A DNA stretch of 64,000 nucleotides from Lonicera japonica (lineage: Eukaryota > Streptophyta > Magnoliopsida > Dipsacales > Caprifoliaceae). The notes under the pieces are model-generated. The model made no database searches and was not told where the DNA came from. It saw only the letters and a list, made by a program, of their open reading frames with translations. Below are positions 34,557 to 45,380 of the stretch, one piece after another. Location: the NCBI GenBank assembly GCA_021464415.1, contig CM038466.1, positions 50,998,039 through 51,062,038 of the forward strand. The letters run 5' to 3'. The position numbers and the translations under genes were made by a program. Within the stretch, counting starts at the first letter, position 1. The number at the start of each line of letters is the position of its first letter.

Positions 34557-35074
34557 CTTTCTGGACTACTGCTTCTTGATATCAGAACCTTTTACTTTTG
34601 CTATGCTCGCGAAGTCAGTCCTCAAACCTGTTAGGTCCTTCTGTTAGTTTATCACATAGACTTATCAGCCATTTACGTGTGCGCATGTATATAAAGTAAA
34701 GTTTTCCATGAAATAGAAAAGCAGTAATTGGAAATAGAACAGAAATTTTACCACACTCCTTTGGTATTCAGTTCTTTATTGCTTGAGATTTCTTCTACTC
34801 TTTAGTTCAATTCAATCTATAACTTTGAAAAGTAATCACATAGATCATGTGAGTGATAGTCTATCATATCAATACCTGACAAGTAATCAAACGAAATGAT
34901 AATATGTCAATATAATAAACTACGTATAACCTGTGCAAGTGGACGATCCACATTTACAGAGAATCACTCATACCTACAGCACTACTCATGCCTATGGCTA
35001 ATTATTCTTACCAATTTGTAATATAGTTAAATCGAATAGGTTATTTACACATGTATATTGACACTATATATATA

Positions 35075-35243
35075 CTAGTTGTAACTGTGCCAAAGGCACT
35101 ATCAACCTTTGGCATTTTACATCTCAACCCTCAGAAAAGCATATTGGATCTCAAACCGTAGAAAAGCATCTTGCAGTCTCAACCATCCAATATTTTATCT
35201 CTTATACATTTTTAAGATTCAAAAACCTCCCTTATTATATAGA
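35075..35243 (-). mobile_element. Minimal non-autonomous Helitron (~169 bp)
   Basis: Read on the minus strand it begins A|TCTATATAATAAGGG (at 35,243) and ends with the hairpin GTGCC-TTT-GGCAC, a short spacer AGTTACAA and CTAG|T (at 35,075). TC start, CTAG end, a hairpin 8 bases before the end and insertion between A and T are the standard Helitron features. A second possible 5' end, A|TCTATATTACTATA, lies at 36,925 and could instead define a 1.85-kb element with the same 3' end. Confidence 0.6.
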
Positions 35244-37045
35244 TACTAGTTTCTTAATTGGTGTTCATTGGCCCTCAAATGTGCTATATAAGTCCCATAA
35301 AAAATGGGATGGACGCTAAGCATCCATGTTATGTAGATATAAACAGGATAGTAATAGTCACAGAGTAATGTGTGTGCGGGGGAGGGAGGGGAGAGAGAGA
35401 GTTGTTTTTCCCATTGCAAAATTACAAATGGCAGAGTGAGACAGAGAATTGAGTGGATGATGTGTACGTACACACCATGATTTGATGTTTTGATGTGAGT
35501 CAACCAAATGTAATGGTGTATCTTTTGATCTTATAAACATGGTGTGTAAACCAAGATGTTTGAAGAAGAATTCCTTGCGTGTTGATACTAAGCCACAACT
35601 AATACAAATAGTCGAGATAGAAAGACACAATCTGAACTGGCTGCCTTCACAGCTGGGTGTTCTGAGTAGATTAGTTATGGACTAGTGCAGCAACGAAAAG
35701 AAGGAAGATAATGAATGGAAAGGGAGATAGTATACGCATTTGGATCATCATAGTTTGTTTATGTGTGGGTATCCGGGCTAAAATCCTTTGTCATATGATA
35801 TTACAGGGACCACTTGATATATAAAGAAACGTTTTAAGATTTAATTTACCGAGGAAGAAAAGAGAGTTGATTGGTTGAGGGTAATGAAACGGCGTATGTG
35901 AACTGATAATATAAGGCATATTGAAAGAATGTTGAAACAGTAATTTTACAAGATTAGTTTCCCCCTAATCGTAGAGCCATTGTTGTGTTTGTTGCATTGA
36001 ACTAATGTCTAGTAACACTTTGTTTTTGTTGACAGTATTTACCGGAAGCAGGACCAAGAAAAGGAGAAAACAAAATGTTTTTTCATATTGTAATCTATGT
36101 AATAATTGGACTGGGGCTCCTTATAATTAATGGAAACAGAAAATATTTGAGTAGCATATAGCAAAATAGATTATGATAGGAATTGGTTAATTTGCCATGA
36201 CGGACAAATTAGGAAAAAATATAGGACAATTAGGAAAACAGAAAAAAAGAAGTTAGAGCCATCGTACGCAAAATGATTTGTAGGAGATGAAGCATATGAA
36301 CCATTGTTTATATAATCGTATCTAAACTTTCAATACACTCCCCCCTCCTTTTTCTCATACTCTTCTCTCTAGATATTATTAGCGAGTGAATCATGTCTAA
36401 GACTATTCACGCCTACAGCAATTATCCATACCTATTTTTAATAACAAAGTAGATAAATTTATATTCAGATACAAGTAAAATAAACACATATATCTCTATT
36501 ATATTCGTTTGGAAACGGGTTCAAATTGGTATTTCCCTTACAGGCGGATTTATGAAAAAAATAAATATTATTGAAAAAAAATATTGATGGGAACTGATGA
36601 CATAGGAGAAAGGATAGTTGGAAGAATTTTTTATTTTGACACAAAACTAGAAAGAACCAATTATTCAAGAAAAAAACTAAGGACGGAACTTGGGAACACA
36701 AGATAAGAAGTCCTCCTGAAGCCCGAGAGTGCATCAAAAGCCTTTAAAATACCAAGTACAGAGAAAAAATGAAACAAAAATCAATTCAGGCTGCCAAACA
36801 GTTTAATATGTCTCCCTCACGTCTCAAATGAAACCATATTGGCCCTTAAATATGCATTTTCTCAAAGATCAAATTCAGATCACGTTGAAACCCACAAATG
36901 ATGCCCTATTATATAGTAATATAGATATATCATAATCATCAATTACAGAGCACGTAAATGATTCGGAAATCAAAATTACATCTAAATATGTCCACCAGGT
37001 AAATTTGAAGTCAAGACATCAGAGCAAGGGAAAGGAATATAAGAC

Positions 37046-37128
37046 CTGTTGGATGATTGGTGCACCACAATAAGCAGCAACTAACTTGACAACAGTTTGA
37101 TAGGAGAGTTCGCTAGCTTTTTCACAAA
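37046..37128 (-). CDS. Candidate isolated exon of an unidentified gene
   Basis: An 83-base segment bounded by an AG acceptor (tttgcag) and a GT donor (CAG|gtctta) is open in one frame and reads 'CEKASELSYQTVVKLVAAYC'. It lies 2.5 kb upstream of the small membrane protein gene on the same strand and close to the scaffold gap. It may be an exon of a gene partly lost in the gap, or a leader exon of the downstream gene. Confidence 0.3.
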
Positions 37129-37433
37129 CTGCAAATCAAATCATACAAAGTGCTGATTCATTATATAATAATAACAGCTGTTATGAATAAAAATATAGGC
37201 TTTGACCTACTTAACATGAGAAGCAAAGAATAAACCTACTCCTCTACTTCCCATGTCTTTGCATTCACAATACCCGTGTATAACAGAAATTAGAATAAGG
37301 ACAATAAATAAAAAAATCTGTGGAGAATCCAAGAAACAGAGAAAATCCCTTTTTTGGCTTTGAAAAGTTGTACAGACCGCCTAAATTCTTACATTGACGT
37401 GAGGGCAATGAAGAGAAGGGCAAATAATTTAAA

Positions 37434-37533
37434 NNNNNNNNNNNNNNNNNNNNNNNNNNNNNNNNNNNNNNNNNNNNNNNNNNNNNNNNNNNNNNNNNNN
37501 NNNNNNNNNNNNNNNNNNNNNNNNNNNNNNNNN
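37434..37533. other. Scaffold gap (100 N)
   Basis: Exactly 100 N, the usual placeholder for a gap of unknown length. Confidence 0.98.
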
Positions 37534-37796
37534 GATCTAATAACGATAATCTTTCTTGAACTGATGATTTTGTCTCAAAAAGATTTAAATGTTTATCATT
37601 GTTGAATGATTGTTTCTTGAATATGGATTTAATTCATTAAGTTATTATTAATGAATTAGTTAAATGAGTTGCCCAAAATTAAATGGATTTAAAAATAAAA
37701 TTTGCGATACTTGTCAACTTAGTAAACAACACAAGTCTGTATTTTACATGTTATTATAAAATAACAATAATTTTGCAGTCTAAAAATCATTATCTG

Positions 37797-38568
37797 TTAT
37801 TCAATGAAAAGAAGGGAAATAATCTGAAGATCATCAGAATCAAAATTCAAAACAGCATCGAGACTAGAAGAAGAATTATCAACAAAATTATGCTCTATAT
37901 CTAATAGAGTTGTCCAATCAGGACTCGATGGCTCGGCAACCTCCGCAGCAGTACCACTTTGAGAAAATTGCGATGAATAGCCTTCCAAAGCAGCTTGGTA
38001 ATCTGAGATAGTGGATATACCGGCAAACCCACATTAGTTAGAAAAGCACTATGGTCTAAAATATTTCCGGTAGTCGGAAGAATTTCAGGTGAAACATTTT
38101 CTGCTAACGATAGGAGCCCTGTAGAACTTATAGGAGGAGCAAAAGAAAAGCTTTGGTTAGCACTAGAAGACTCTCTTAATCGAGCCTCTAATGTTGTCAC
38201 TCGTGACTGTAAAGCCTCTAACGCTATCACCCGTGATTGTAACTCTTGTACCTTCTGTTCAAGAGAAACAATGATCGCGTACAGCCTTTACTAGGATTCT
38301 CGACTCTCGCTTTAGCTTCAAAAAGAAATGAATAGAGAGTCTCAAGATATTGATGTTGAGGAATTTCTTTTAAAATATTTGCAACACTATTTACCCCAAA
38401 AACGGTGAAGATTGTACGATAATCTTGACGACTAATCACATCCATAAAAATTTGTGCATATTCACAACATGGCTTACATTTCTTGCGTTTATAAGTGCAA
38501 GCAGCACAAGACGAACCTGTACAACGGAAGGTATTCGACATACTTGTGATTTGCTTTCTCTTACTCAT
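37797..38568 (-). pseudogene. LOB-domain (LBD/ASL) transcription factor gene with two frameshifts
   Basis: The N-terminus has the LOB zinc-finger-like block 'CAACTYKRKKCKPCC' (Cys-x2-Cys-x6-Cys-x3-Cys), then the GAS-type block with 'VFGVNSVANILKEI', and a leucine-zipper-like heptad segment, 'VIALEALQSRVTTLEARL'. LBD proteins are plant-specific nuclear DNA-binding factors. At about 38,280-38,283 one base appears to be missing: the family's 'GC-x-AII' motif continues only in the next frame. A second shift lies between about 37,990 and 38,035; the C-terminal tail, acidic with a 'SPDWTTLLDIE' segment, then runs to a stop at 37,797. The gene is otherwise full length (about 257 codons). Because it lies next to an assembly gap, sequencing error is an alternative to true decay. 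Confidence 0.75.
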
Positions 38569-38748
38569 GGGTACCTTCTATAAAAGTTATAAGAAGAAAA
38601 TGGATCTCGAGGAAGACAACAAGAAAGAGGGGACAAGAGACAGAGCAATTAAAAGAATCCCGAAAATGAAAAGCTGTCATCCTAAAAGGTCAAAAATACA
38701 GCGCCCCCCCGCGTGCATCAAAAGTCCACCGCCCTAGCACGGTCTAGA

Positions 38749-39368
38749 TCCCTCTTTGATGTTGACATAGGCGGAGAAAATGTGCGTAACGTTGATACTG
38801 CGGTTAAAAGGTAAGGTTTTTTTTGCTGCGGTAAGATTTTTTTGCTGTGGTAAGATTTTTTATACCGACTTTAAATATTGTGGTAAGAATTTTAAATGCT
38901 TTATGTCTTTAATATTCATACTTGTTTTATTTTGCATGTTATATTTCGTGTTTTGACATTTTATTGAGCCATTAAAAAAAAATGGCAAAAGATGGAGAGG
39001 CATACACACCTTGGCCTCATAGATGAAGCACACTCTTGGAGTTACCATTTTCTCTCCGTGGCCTTGATCCCTTTTTGATGTTGCCATAGGGGGAGAAAAT
39101 GTGTGTTAGTGACAATCAATGTTGGTAAGACCTTTAATTGTTTTATGTCTTTAACATTGATAATTGTTTTCTTTTGAAAACCTTATTTGAGATCAAAAAT
39201 ATTTTATTGGTTTTAAAACTATCTCAAATATATGAAATCTTTTTTATAAATCATTTATTTTATCTTTGCATAAATTGAGGGGGAGCATATTTCAATTATT
39301 CATATGCTATTTATGCTTGTTATTGTAAACACACATTAATTTATTGTCATCATCAAAAAGGGGGAGAT
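38749..39368 (+). mobile_element. 3' internal end of a copia-type retrotransposon
   Basis: Contains two copies of a 'ttgatgttg(a/c)cata(g)gggga' motif (38,757 and 39,076) and ends with the polypurine tract 'aaaaagggggagat' immediately before the LTR. This arrangement is typical of the region downstream of pol in Ty1/copia elements of the Sirevirus type. No coding sequence remains. Confidence 0.6.
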
Positions 39369-41059
39369 TGTTGACCTTGAAGGTCTTAATCTTATTTTGA
39401 TAATAACAATAAATTAATCATGTGTAATTTAACATGTTCTTGATATAAGATTATAGATTTCTTATTTGGAAAATCAAGAATAGCATGATTGCTCAAAGGA
39501 AGTTTGACAAGGATCATTCAATCAATATCCGATCAAGTCAACGAAGCATTCGACTAAAACAGATCTACCCGAATTCAGATCATTCTTCTACAAGCGTTGG
39601 ACAAGACAAGAAGATCAATATCATCACCCACAAGCTAGCAATGCAAATCCATGAAGCACAAAGATCAAGAATCATATGCAAAAGCTTCAAGGGAAAACTT
39701 CAAGTGAAGAATCAATTTGAAGAAACAAATCGAAGCATTCGAAGACTCATCTATTCGGTAATTGAGTGTTTGCTTAGGATTAATGTAAAAGTTTCTTAAT
39801 TGATTGATTATATAGCTCAAACATATTCTTACATCTTTTAAAGATTGATTCAAACTAGCTTGAAATTGAATTTATTTGAAAAACATCATTTTACAAAAAC
39901 CGAGTTTCAAAATAAATTCATATTAATTTTAAATGATCATATTTTAAGCTATAATAAAAATGGGTATCTTAGAAACATATATTTGAGGTTCAAAAGTCAT
40001 TAGAATTTTATTTGAAACTAAATTATTAAATTGTAAAAATATTTTTATTTTACATTTAAAATTCGCTCAATTTTTGCCCAGTTTTGATCTAACGGTGAAA
40101 TGGAGGACTTCCTGAACTCCGATCATTTTGAAATTTTTACAGTAGTTAGACAACAGCTCCTGGAAATTTTGAATAAAATTTGAGCATGATCCAACGGTCC
40201 AATTGGGAGAAATTAACAAAACAATTTTGAATTTTTTTGTCAAAACTAGCTGTTGGAAAGTTTGAAAATGTATACCTTGGAGCCAAAACCTCTCTTAATC
40301 ATCCCCAACGGCCATATGATTTTGTAAGCTATAAATATGATGTCTTAGACATGTTATAACATACTTGAATCATTCTACAAACTTATTTTACATATATACA
40401 AAGTTATTCAAGTATTCAATTCATTTTATTGATCATATGCTTCATTTTTGAGCTATATATTTTGATCAATTTTGATATCTCTAGTGTGAGCTTCAAATTG
40501 TATTCTTTACACACTTAAGAGAGTTATTGTAAATTGGTGTGAATCACCAAACAATTTTGTATTCAATTGTGAGAGGTAAATCTCATAGGAAAAACAAGAA
40601 GGTAAATTCTTGTTTAGAAATTGTGAAAGGTAAGTAAATTTCACAAGGTTAGCAAGATGGTATCTTGTGAGAGTATTGTGGTGTAGCAATACTTGTAGAG
40701 TGTGTGAGACAACACTTGTAGAGGTTTGATCTTCACCCGAAGGAGATCGGTTATAGTGGAAATTCTCGGGGAACTAACCGAGCGCGGAGTAGGGGGAATA
40801 AGCCGAACCGTGTGGACAAAAAATCTTCGACTTCAAATTGGTTCAATCTTTCTTACTCAATCTCTTTATTATTGATTGTTTAAATTGTTTGAGATTGCTT
40901 AATTATTTGCTCTTGTGCTTGATTGTTTATTTGCTTACATTCCTTGATAAATTTGTTTAGTAAATTGTTTTACTTAAACATTTTCGAAAAGTTTTTAAAT
41001 TCCGCATTAAGTTTCAAAATCCCTATTCACCCCCCCTCTAGGGTATTTTCCGACCTACA
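39369..41059 (+). mobile_element. 3' LTR of the same copia-type element
   Basis: Starts TGTTGACC directly after the polypurine tract and ends GACCTACA. Length about 1.69 kb. The stretch has no real gene; short frames inside it are chance. The 5' LTR and the coding region are absent from the window, so this is a truncated element. Confidence 0.65.
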
Positions 41060-41719
41060 CTTTCTTCTTTGTTAAGTGAATTGGTAATAAGAAAATATTT
41101 CTCTTCATTCCCTTCATCAATGAAAACCTTGTTGAGGTCCTCCTAGACCCTGCATTTGGGAAATCCTGTGATCTGCATGTCGATAGAGCGCCCGAGTTTT
41201 GGTTACTATTTATTAGGGGGCCCTTGTAGAGGGCTAACACTTTTTGGTCGAATGAAGCTGTGTTTTTGCCATATTCTTATCGGCCCAATTGGTCTGGGTC
41301 GATCAATAAAATTAAGTTATACTCGTTAAAATTAGCAATGTTGTTTTTTTCTAAATACAATAAATGGATAAAGTAGCATTTTTGTTTGGACAGAGAGTAA
41401 GAATAAATGTTTTGTGGAGCAAGCAGTAGGTTATGGTTATTATTATTGTTTCTTTAATATGCAACCTAAATTTTAAGTTGTAAAATTTGTGTAAGGAGGA
41501 GTTCTTTGATCATTGTTTAGAGACTGAGTGTGAATGAATCTTGGGTGGAAAAAGTGCATTTTTTGCAGGTAAAATTTGAGGGTTATCGCATATTGAGGGT
41601 TTTGTATTTTTTGAGAAATATGTGAAATCTTGATTTCATGTTTTCCTTTTTGCTAGAAAATTAGACGAAAAATGGAGTTTAGAAAGTGAATAGTATGGTA
41701 CTGAGTAACTTCAACTATA
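41060..41719. other. Spacer, no feature seen
   Basis: AT-rich sequence between the copia LTR and the Cassandra array. Confidence 0.4.
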
Positions 41720-41724
41720 GGTTG

Positions 41725-42112
41725 TGTAACGACCCGGTCCCACCTCAGTACGATATTGTCCGCTCTGGGTAGCGTCCTAGACAGGCCTTAGCCCCAGGAC
41801 ATCTACCCTCACGGCTTTGTTTTTGGGAGCTCACGACCAGCTTCCTAGGGGGTCACCCATCCCTGGATTGCTCTGGTCCAAGCACGTTTAACTTCGGAGT
41901 TCTCATGGGATCCGAAGCCAGTGAGCTACCCAAAAGGCCTCGTACTTAATTAGCGACCATATCTTACTTATATGGGTCTCCAAGGATCCCCCAACTTCCG
42001 GTGTGGGATGCCCCCCTTGAGCTACCATTCCTCCACACAAGGGAGTACTCATCGCTCGAGCTACCATTCCTCCACACAAGGGATACTCATACTCATCACT
42101 CAGGGCGTCACA
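41725..42112 (-). repeat. Cassandra LTR 1 (reverse)
   Basis: On minus starts TGTGACGCC and ends GTCGTTACA. Carries the 5S-like segment (reverse complement of 'gttaagcgtgcttgg' here mutated to 'gttaaacgtgcttgg'). Confidence 0.88.
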
Positions 42113-42182
42113 TCCTTCCCCCCAAGGGAATCGACGTCCTCGTTGACACACCGTACTCTGTGGGGTCCGCTCTAATACTATT

Positions 42183-42604
42183 TGTAACGACCTGGTCCCA
42201 CCTCAGTACGATATTGTCCGCTCTGGGTAGCGTCCTAGACAGGCCTCAGCCCCAGGACATCTACCCTCACGGCTTTGTTTTTGGGAGCTCACGACCAGCT
42301 TCCCAGGGGGTCACCCATCCCTGGATTGCTCTGGTCCAAGCACGTTTAACTTCGGAGTTCTCATGGGATCCGAAGCCAGTGAGCTACCCAAAAGGCCTCG
42401 TACTTAATTAGCGACCATATCTTACTTATATGGGTCTCCAAGGATCCCCCAAACTTCCGGTGTGGGATGCCCCCCTTGAGCTACCATTCCTCCACACAAG
42501 GGAGTACTCATCGCTCGAGCTACCATTCCTCCACACAAGGTAGTACTCATCGCTCGAGCTACCATTCCTCCACACAAGGAGTACTCATCACTCAGGGCGT
42601 CACA
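42183..42604 (-). repeat. Cassandra LTR 2 (reverse), with extra short tandem units
   Basis: Same boundaries as LTR 1. The stretch containing 'gagctaccattcctccacac' and 'aagg(g/t)agtactcatcgctc' is repeated three times at about 39-40-bp spacing (42,478-42,590), against two units in LTR 1 and LTR 3. Confidence 0.85.
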
Positions 42605-42674
42605 TCCTTCCCCCAAGGGAATCGACGTCCTCGTTGACACACCGTACTCTGTGGGGTCCGCCTCTAATACTATT

Positions 42675-43057
42675 TGTAACGACCTGGTCCCACCTCAGTA
42701 CGATATTGTCCGCTCTGGGTAGCGTCCTAGACAGGCCTCAGCCCCAGGACATCTACCCTCACGGCTTTGTTTTTGGGAGCTCACGACCAGCTTCCCAGGG
42801 GGTCACCCATCCCTGGATTGCTCTGGTCCAAGCACGTTTAACTTCGGAGTTCTCATGGGATCCGAAGCCAGTGAGCTACCCAAAGGCCTCGTACTTAATT
42901 AGCGACCATATCTTACTTATATGGGTCTCCAAGGATCCCCCAACTTCCGGTGTGGGATGCCCCCCTTTGAGCTACCATTCTTCCACACAAGGGAGTACTC
43001 ATCGCTCGAGCTACCATTCCTCCACACAAGGGAGTACTCATCACTCAGGGCGTCACA
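42675..43057 (-). repeat. Cassandra LTR 3 (reverse)
   Basis: Same boundaries. It is followed by TCC, the first bases of the reverse-complemented polypurine tract, and then jumps into forward-oriented LTR tail sequence. Confidence 0.85.
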
Positions 43058-43146
43058 TCCCAGACCGGGTCGTTACAAATGGTATCAGAGCAGGCCCCGC
43101 AGAGTACGGTGTGTCGACGAGGACGTCGATTCCTTGGGGGGAAGGA

Positions 43147-43605
43147 TGTGACGCCCTGCGAGTGATGGAGTACTCCCTTGTGTGGAGGAATTATAGCTCA
43201 AAGGGGGCATCCCACACCGGAAGATGGGGGATCCTTGGAAACCCATATAAGTAAGAATCGGTCGCTAATTAAGTACGAGGGCCCCTTGGGACGCGGTTGG
43301 AGCCGGTCGCCAGGACAAAACCGTGAGGGCGGGTGTTCGATCCGTGCCAGAGCGGACAATATCGCCGCTGCGTGCTCTGATACCAGGACGAGGCCTTTTG
43401 GGAGGCTCACTGGCTTCGGATCCCATGAGAACTCCGAAGTTAAGCGTGCTTGGGCCAGAGCAATCCCAGGATGGGTGACCTCCTGGGAAGCTGGCCGTGA
43501 ACTCCCAAAAACAAAGCCGTGAGGGTAGACGTTCCAGGGCTGAGGCCTGGCTGTACGCTACCCAAAGCGGACAATATCGTACTGAGGTGGGACCGGGTCG
43601 TTACA
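43147..43605 (+). repeat. Cassandra LTR 4 (forward), with an internal insertion
   Basis: Preceded by a polypurine tract (ttggggggaagga). Starts TGTGACGCC and ends GGGTCGTTACA. The 5S-like segment lies at about 43,415-43,495 and keeps the A-box region (gaagttaagcgtgc) and C-box region (ggatgggtgacctcctggg) of the RNA polymerase III promoter. A segment of about 110 bases (about 43,280-43,392) interrupts it and includes gctctgatacca, the complement of the primer site. Confidence 0.85.
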
Positions 43606-43904
43606 GGTTGTGAGCCTTACGGAAAATATCCTTTTAAATCAACAATTGTTAAGTTTTCAGATATTGTTATATTAACTTATTGGGGGGGGGGAAGGCAATT
43701 GCCCTCTTTAGCCAGGTTGTATAGCTTTGCTTATGCCCAAATTAATGAACAAGATAATACTTAGATAATACATGACCCTAATTGACGGGTTGAACAATTT
43801 ATGACACGACACAAATATGATACACATAGTTAAAAACATAAACAAAGAGAGAAAAAAACAATTAAGGAACGTATAGTAGAAGACTTTAAAAAAAAGATGT
43901 AAAA

Positions 43905-44034
43905 CAATTCTTAAAAACAATGGAATGGGAAACAATAAATTCCAAAGAAAACCTTTTAGATTTAATTATTCAAGCAAACTTGTGATACAATGATAGATCT
44001 GCTTAATTTTCCTTGAAAGTGAAACAACATCAAT
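43905..44034. repeat. Segmental duplication copy A, left part (split by copia)
   Basis: Similar to about 54,975-55,100, sharing 'aacaatggaatgggaaaca' and 'agatctg'. Copy A continues at 52,236 on the far side of the copia element, so copia inserted after the duplication. Confidence 0.7.
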
Positions 44035-45366
44035 TGTTAGGAAATTAGGGCAGTAATCATGCATCGCATACACTAATTTACGCACTAATCATTGAATCCT
44101 ATGATCTATGCAGTTCAATAAAATCGACAGATGACATACCTTAATCGAGATTTGATGTCAATGAAACGAACAGGATGGATCTGATCCTTCTGTTGTTGTC
44201 GTCCTTAGCGTAGAAAACACGACGCCTCTACGGTATGCACACACGAACGAGATGAGATCTTGCTTGGTGTACTAGCGCCCTCTAGGGTTCTCTCTGCTAT
44301 TTCGAATTTTCTTGCCTCTCTCAATTTCGTTGACGGCCAAGAAGAACAAAGGTTCCCTTTTATAAGGGAACCCTAGTGAGAACCCTAAGCAACAAACGAA
44401 CTGGGCCCAAGTCCAACTTGGCCCGTTTTAATTCGTTTTGATCCAACTCGTTTTGGTGTGCGACCCTGTAGGTTTTACACTCTTTGGCCGTACAATTAAA
44501 ACCCGTTTTATTATACGAACAGTAAGCGGTTTCTAGTAAAACATTACTATTATCCAAAGGGTATAAAGGTCAAAAACGACACAACCTTAAATTGATATTT
44601 CACACATTAACTCCTTTTGTCAATCGATATCTAGATTGAACACAAGACTAGGCAAGTGTCATTCTTGTATAGTTCAATCTTTATTTCTTGATCTCTAAGT
44701 ATAATTAATCCAAAACAAATGACATCTCATTTGTGCATGGCCATGCAAATATTAATTACACTTATCAAGGGGCCCAACGATATCTCTCTCAATATATGAG
44801 AGTGACAAATCCCATCTTGATCAACCACATACCTCTACATAGTTCATAGTATGCTCGGTCATCATCTTTATAATTACTCGGTCAAGAGCAACGTTTGATA
44901 ATGCCTGACATGCTAATCCCTATGTTGGTAACCATGGCGATCTCAGGTCTGAGGATAATACGATATCACAAATGGGGAACATCACTGATGACATTATGTA
45001 ACACTCCTCGCAGTGTCCCCAAAGCGGGTCAGTCCAATACTTTGTTCCCTAACAAGTATCAGTATGTTCAGCTTGATATCTCCATATCCATGACTTGTGG
45101 AACATAGTCATCAGCTGACCCATACTCTAATCATTATATCAACGTGATCCTAGGTTATTGATACATGATTAGGGACATCTAAACAATATTATTATTACAT
45201 TACTAGCATCCCACAATCTAGTCACGTACTTGATGAACTAGTATTAATAAATATTATTTACAAGAGATTATAAAGTAAAATAAATAAACTTTATTAATAA
45301 AAATAAGCATAAGATATCCAAGTACAAATCATAATCTATGAATAGTCCTAGGACATATCTCTTTCA
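44035..45366 (-). repeat. 3' LTR of the copia element
   Basis: 1,332 bp. On minus begins TGAAAGAGATATG and ends CCTAACA. Direct repeat of 50,903-52,235. Confidence 0.93.
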
Positions 45367-45380
45367 GTCTCCCACTTGTA

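Larger units (their letters stand above)
41725..43605. mobile_element. Rearranged Cassandra TRIM array within one target duplication
   Basis: Cassandra is a non-coding terminal-repeat retrotransposon in miniature whose LTR contains 5S rRNA sequence. The array reads LTR-internal-LTR-internal-LTR in reverse orientation (41,725-43,057), then a junction, then LTR tail-primer site-internal-LTR in forward orientation (43,061-43,605). The 5 bases before it (41,720-41,724) and after it (43,606-43,610) are both GGTTG. Initiator-Met primer site TGGTATCAGAGC is intact only in the forward part (43,080-43,091); it is mutated in the reverse units. No protein is encoded; the long frames here are chance products of GC-rich repeats. 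Confidence 0.9.

Noticed and set aside
36465..36737. 90-codon minus frame upstream of the mini-Helitron
   Set aside because: Hydrophobic, low-complexity translation of AT-rich DNA without recognisable features.
39485..39799. 104-codon frame on plus
   Set aside because: It lies wholly inside the copia 3' LTR and has no recognisable domain.
38749..41059. A complete copia element here
   Set aside because: Only the polypurine tract and one LTR are present; no gag-pol and no second LTR in the window.
43415..43495. A genuine 5S rRNA gene
   Set aside because: The 5S-like sequence is partial, lies inside an LTR bounded by TG...CA, and repeats in each Cassandra LTR. It is the known 5S-derived promoter segment of that element.
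42001..43522. Several long frames (up to ~200 codons) in the Cassandra array
   Set aside because: They follow the GC-rich repeat units and appear in several frames at once. Cassandra is non-coding and no domain is seen.
44895..45107. Identical 70-codon frames at 44,895 and 51,763
   Set aside because: They are duplicated only because both lie in the copia LTRs; no coding support.
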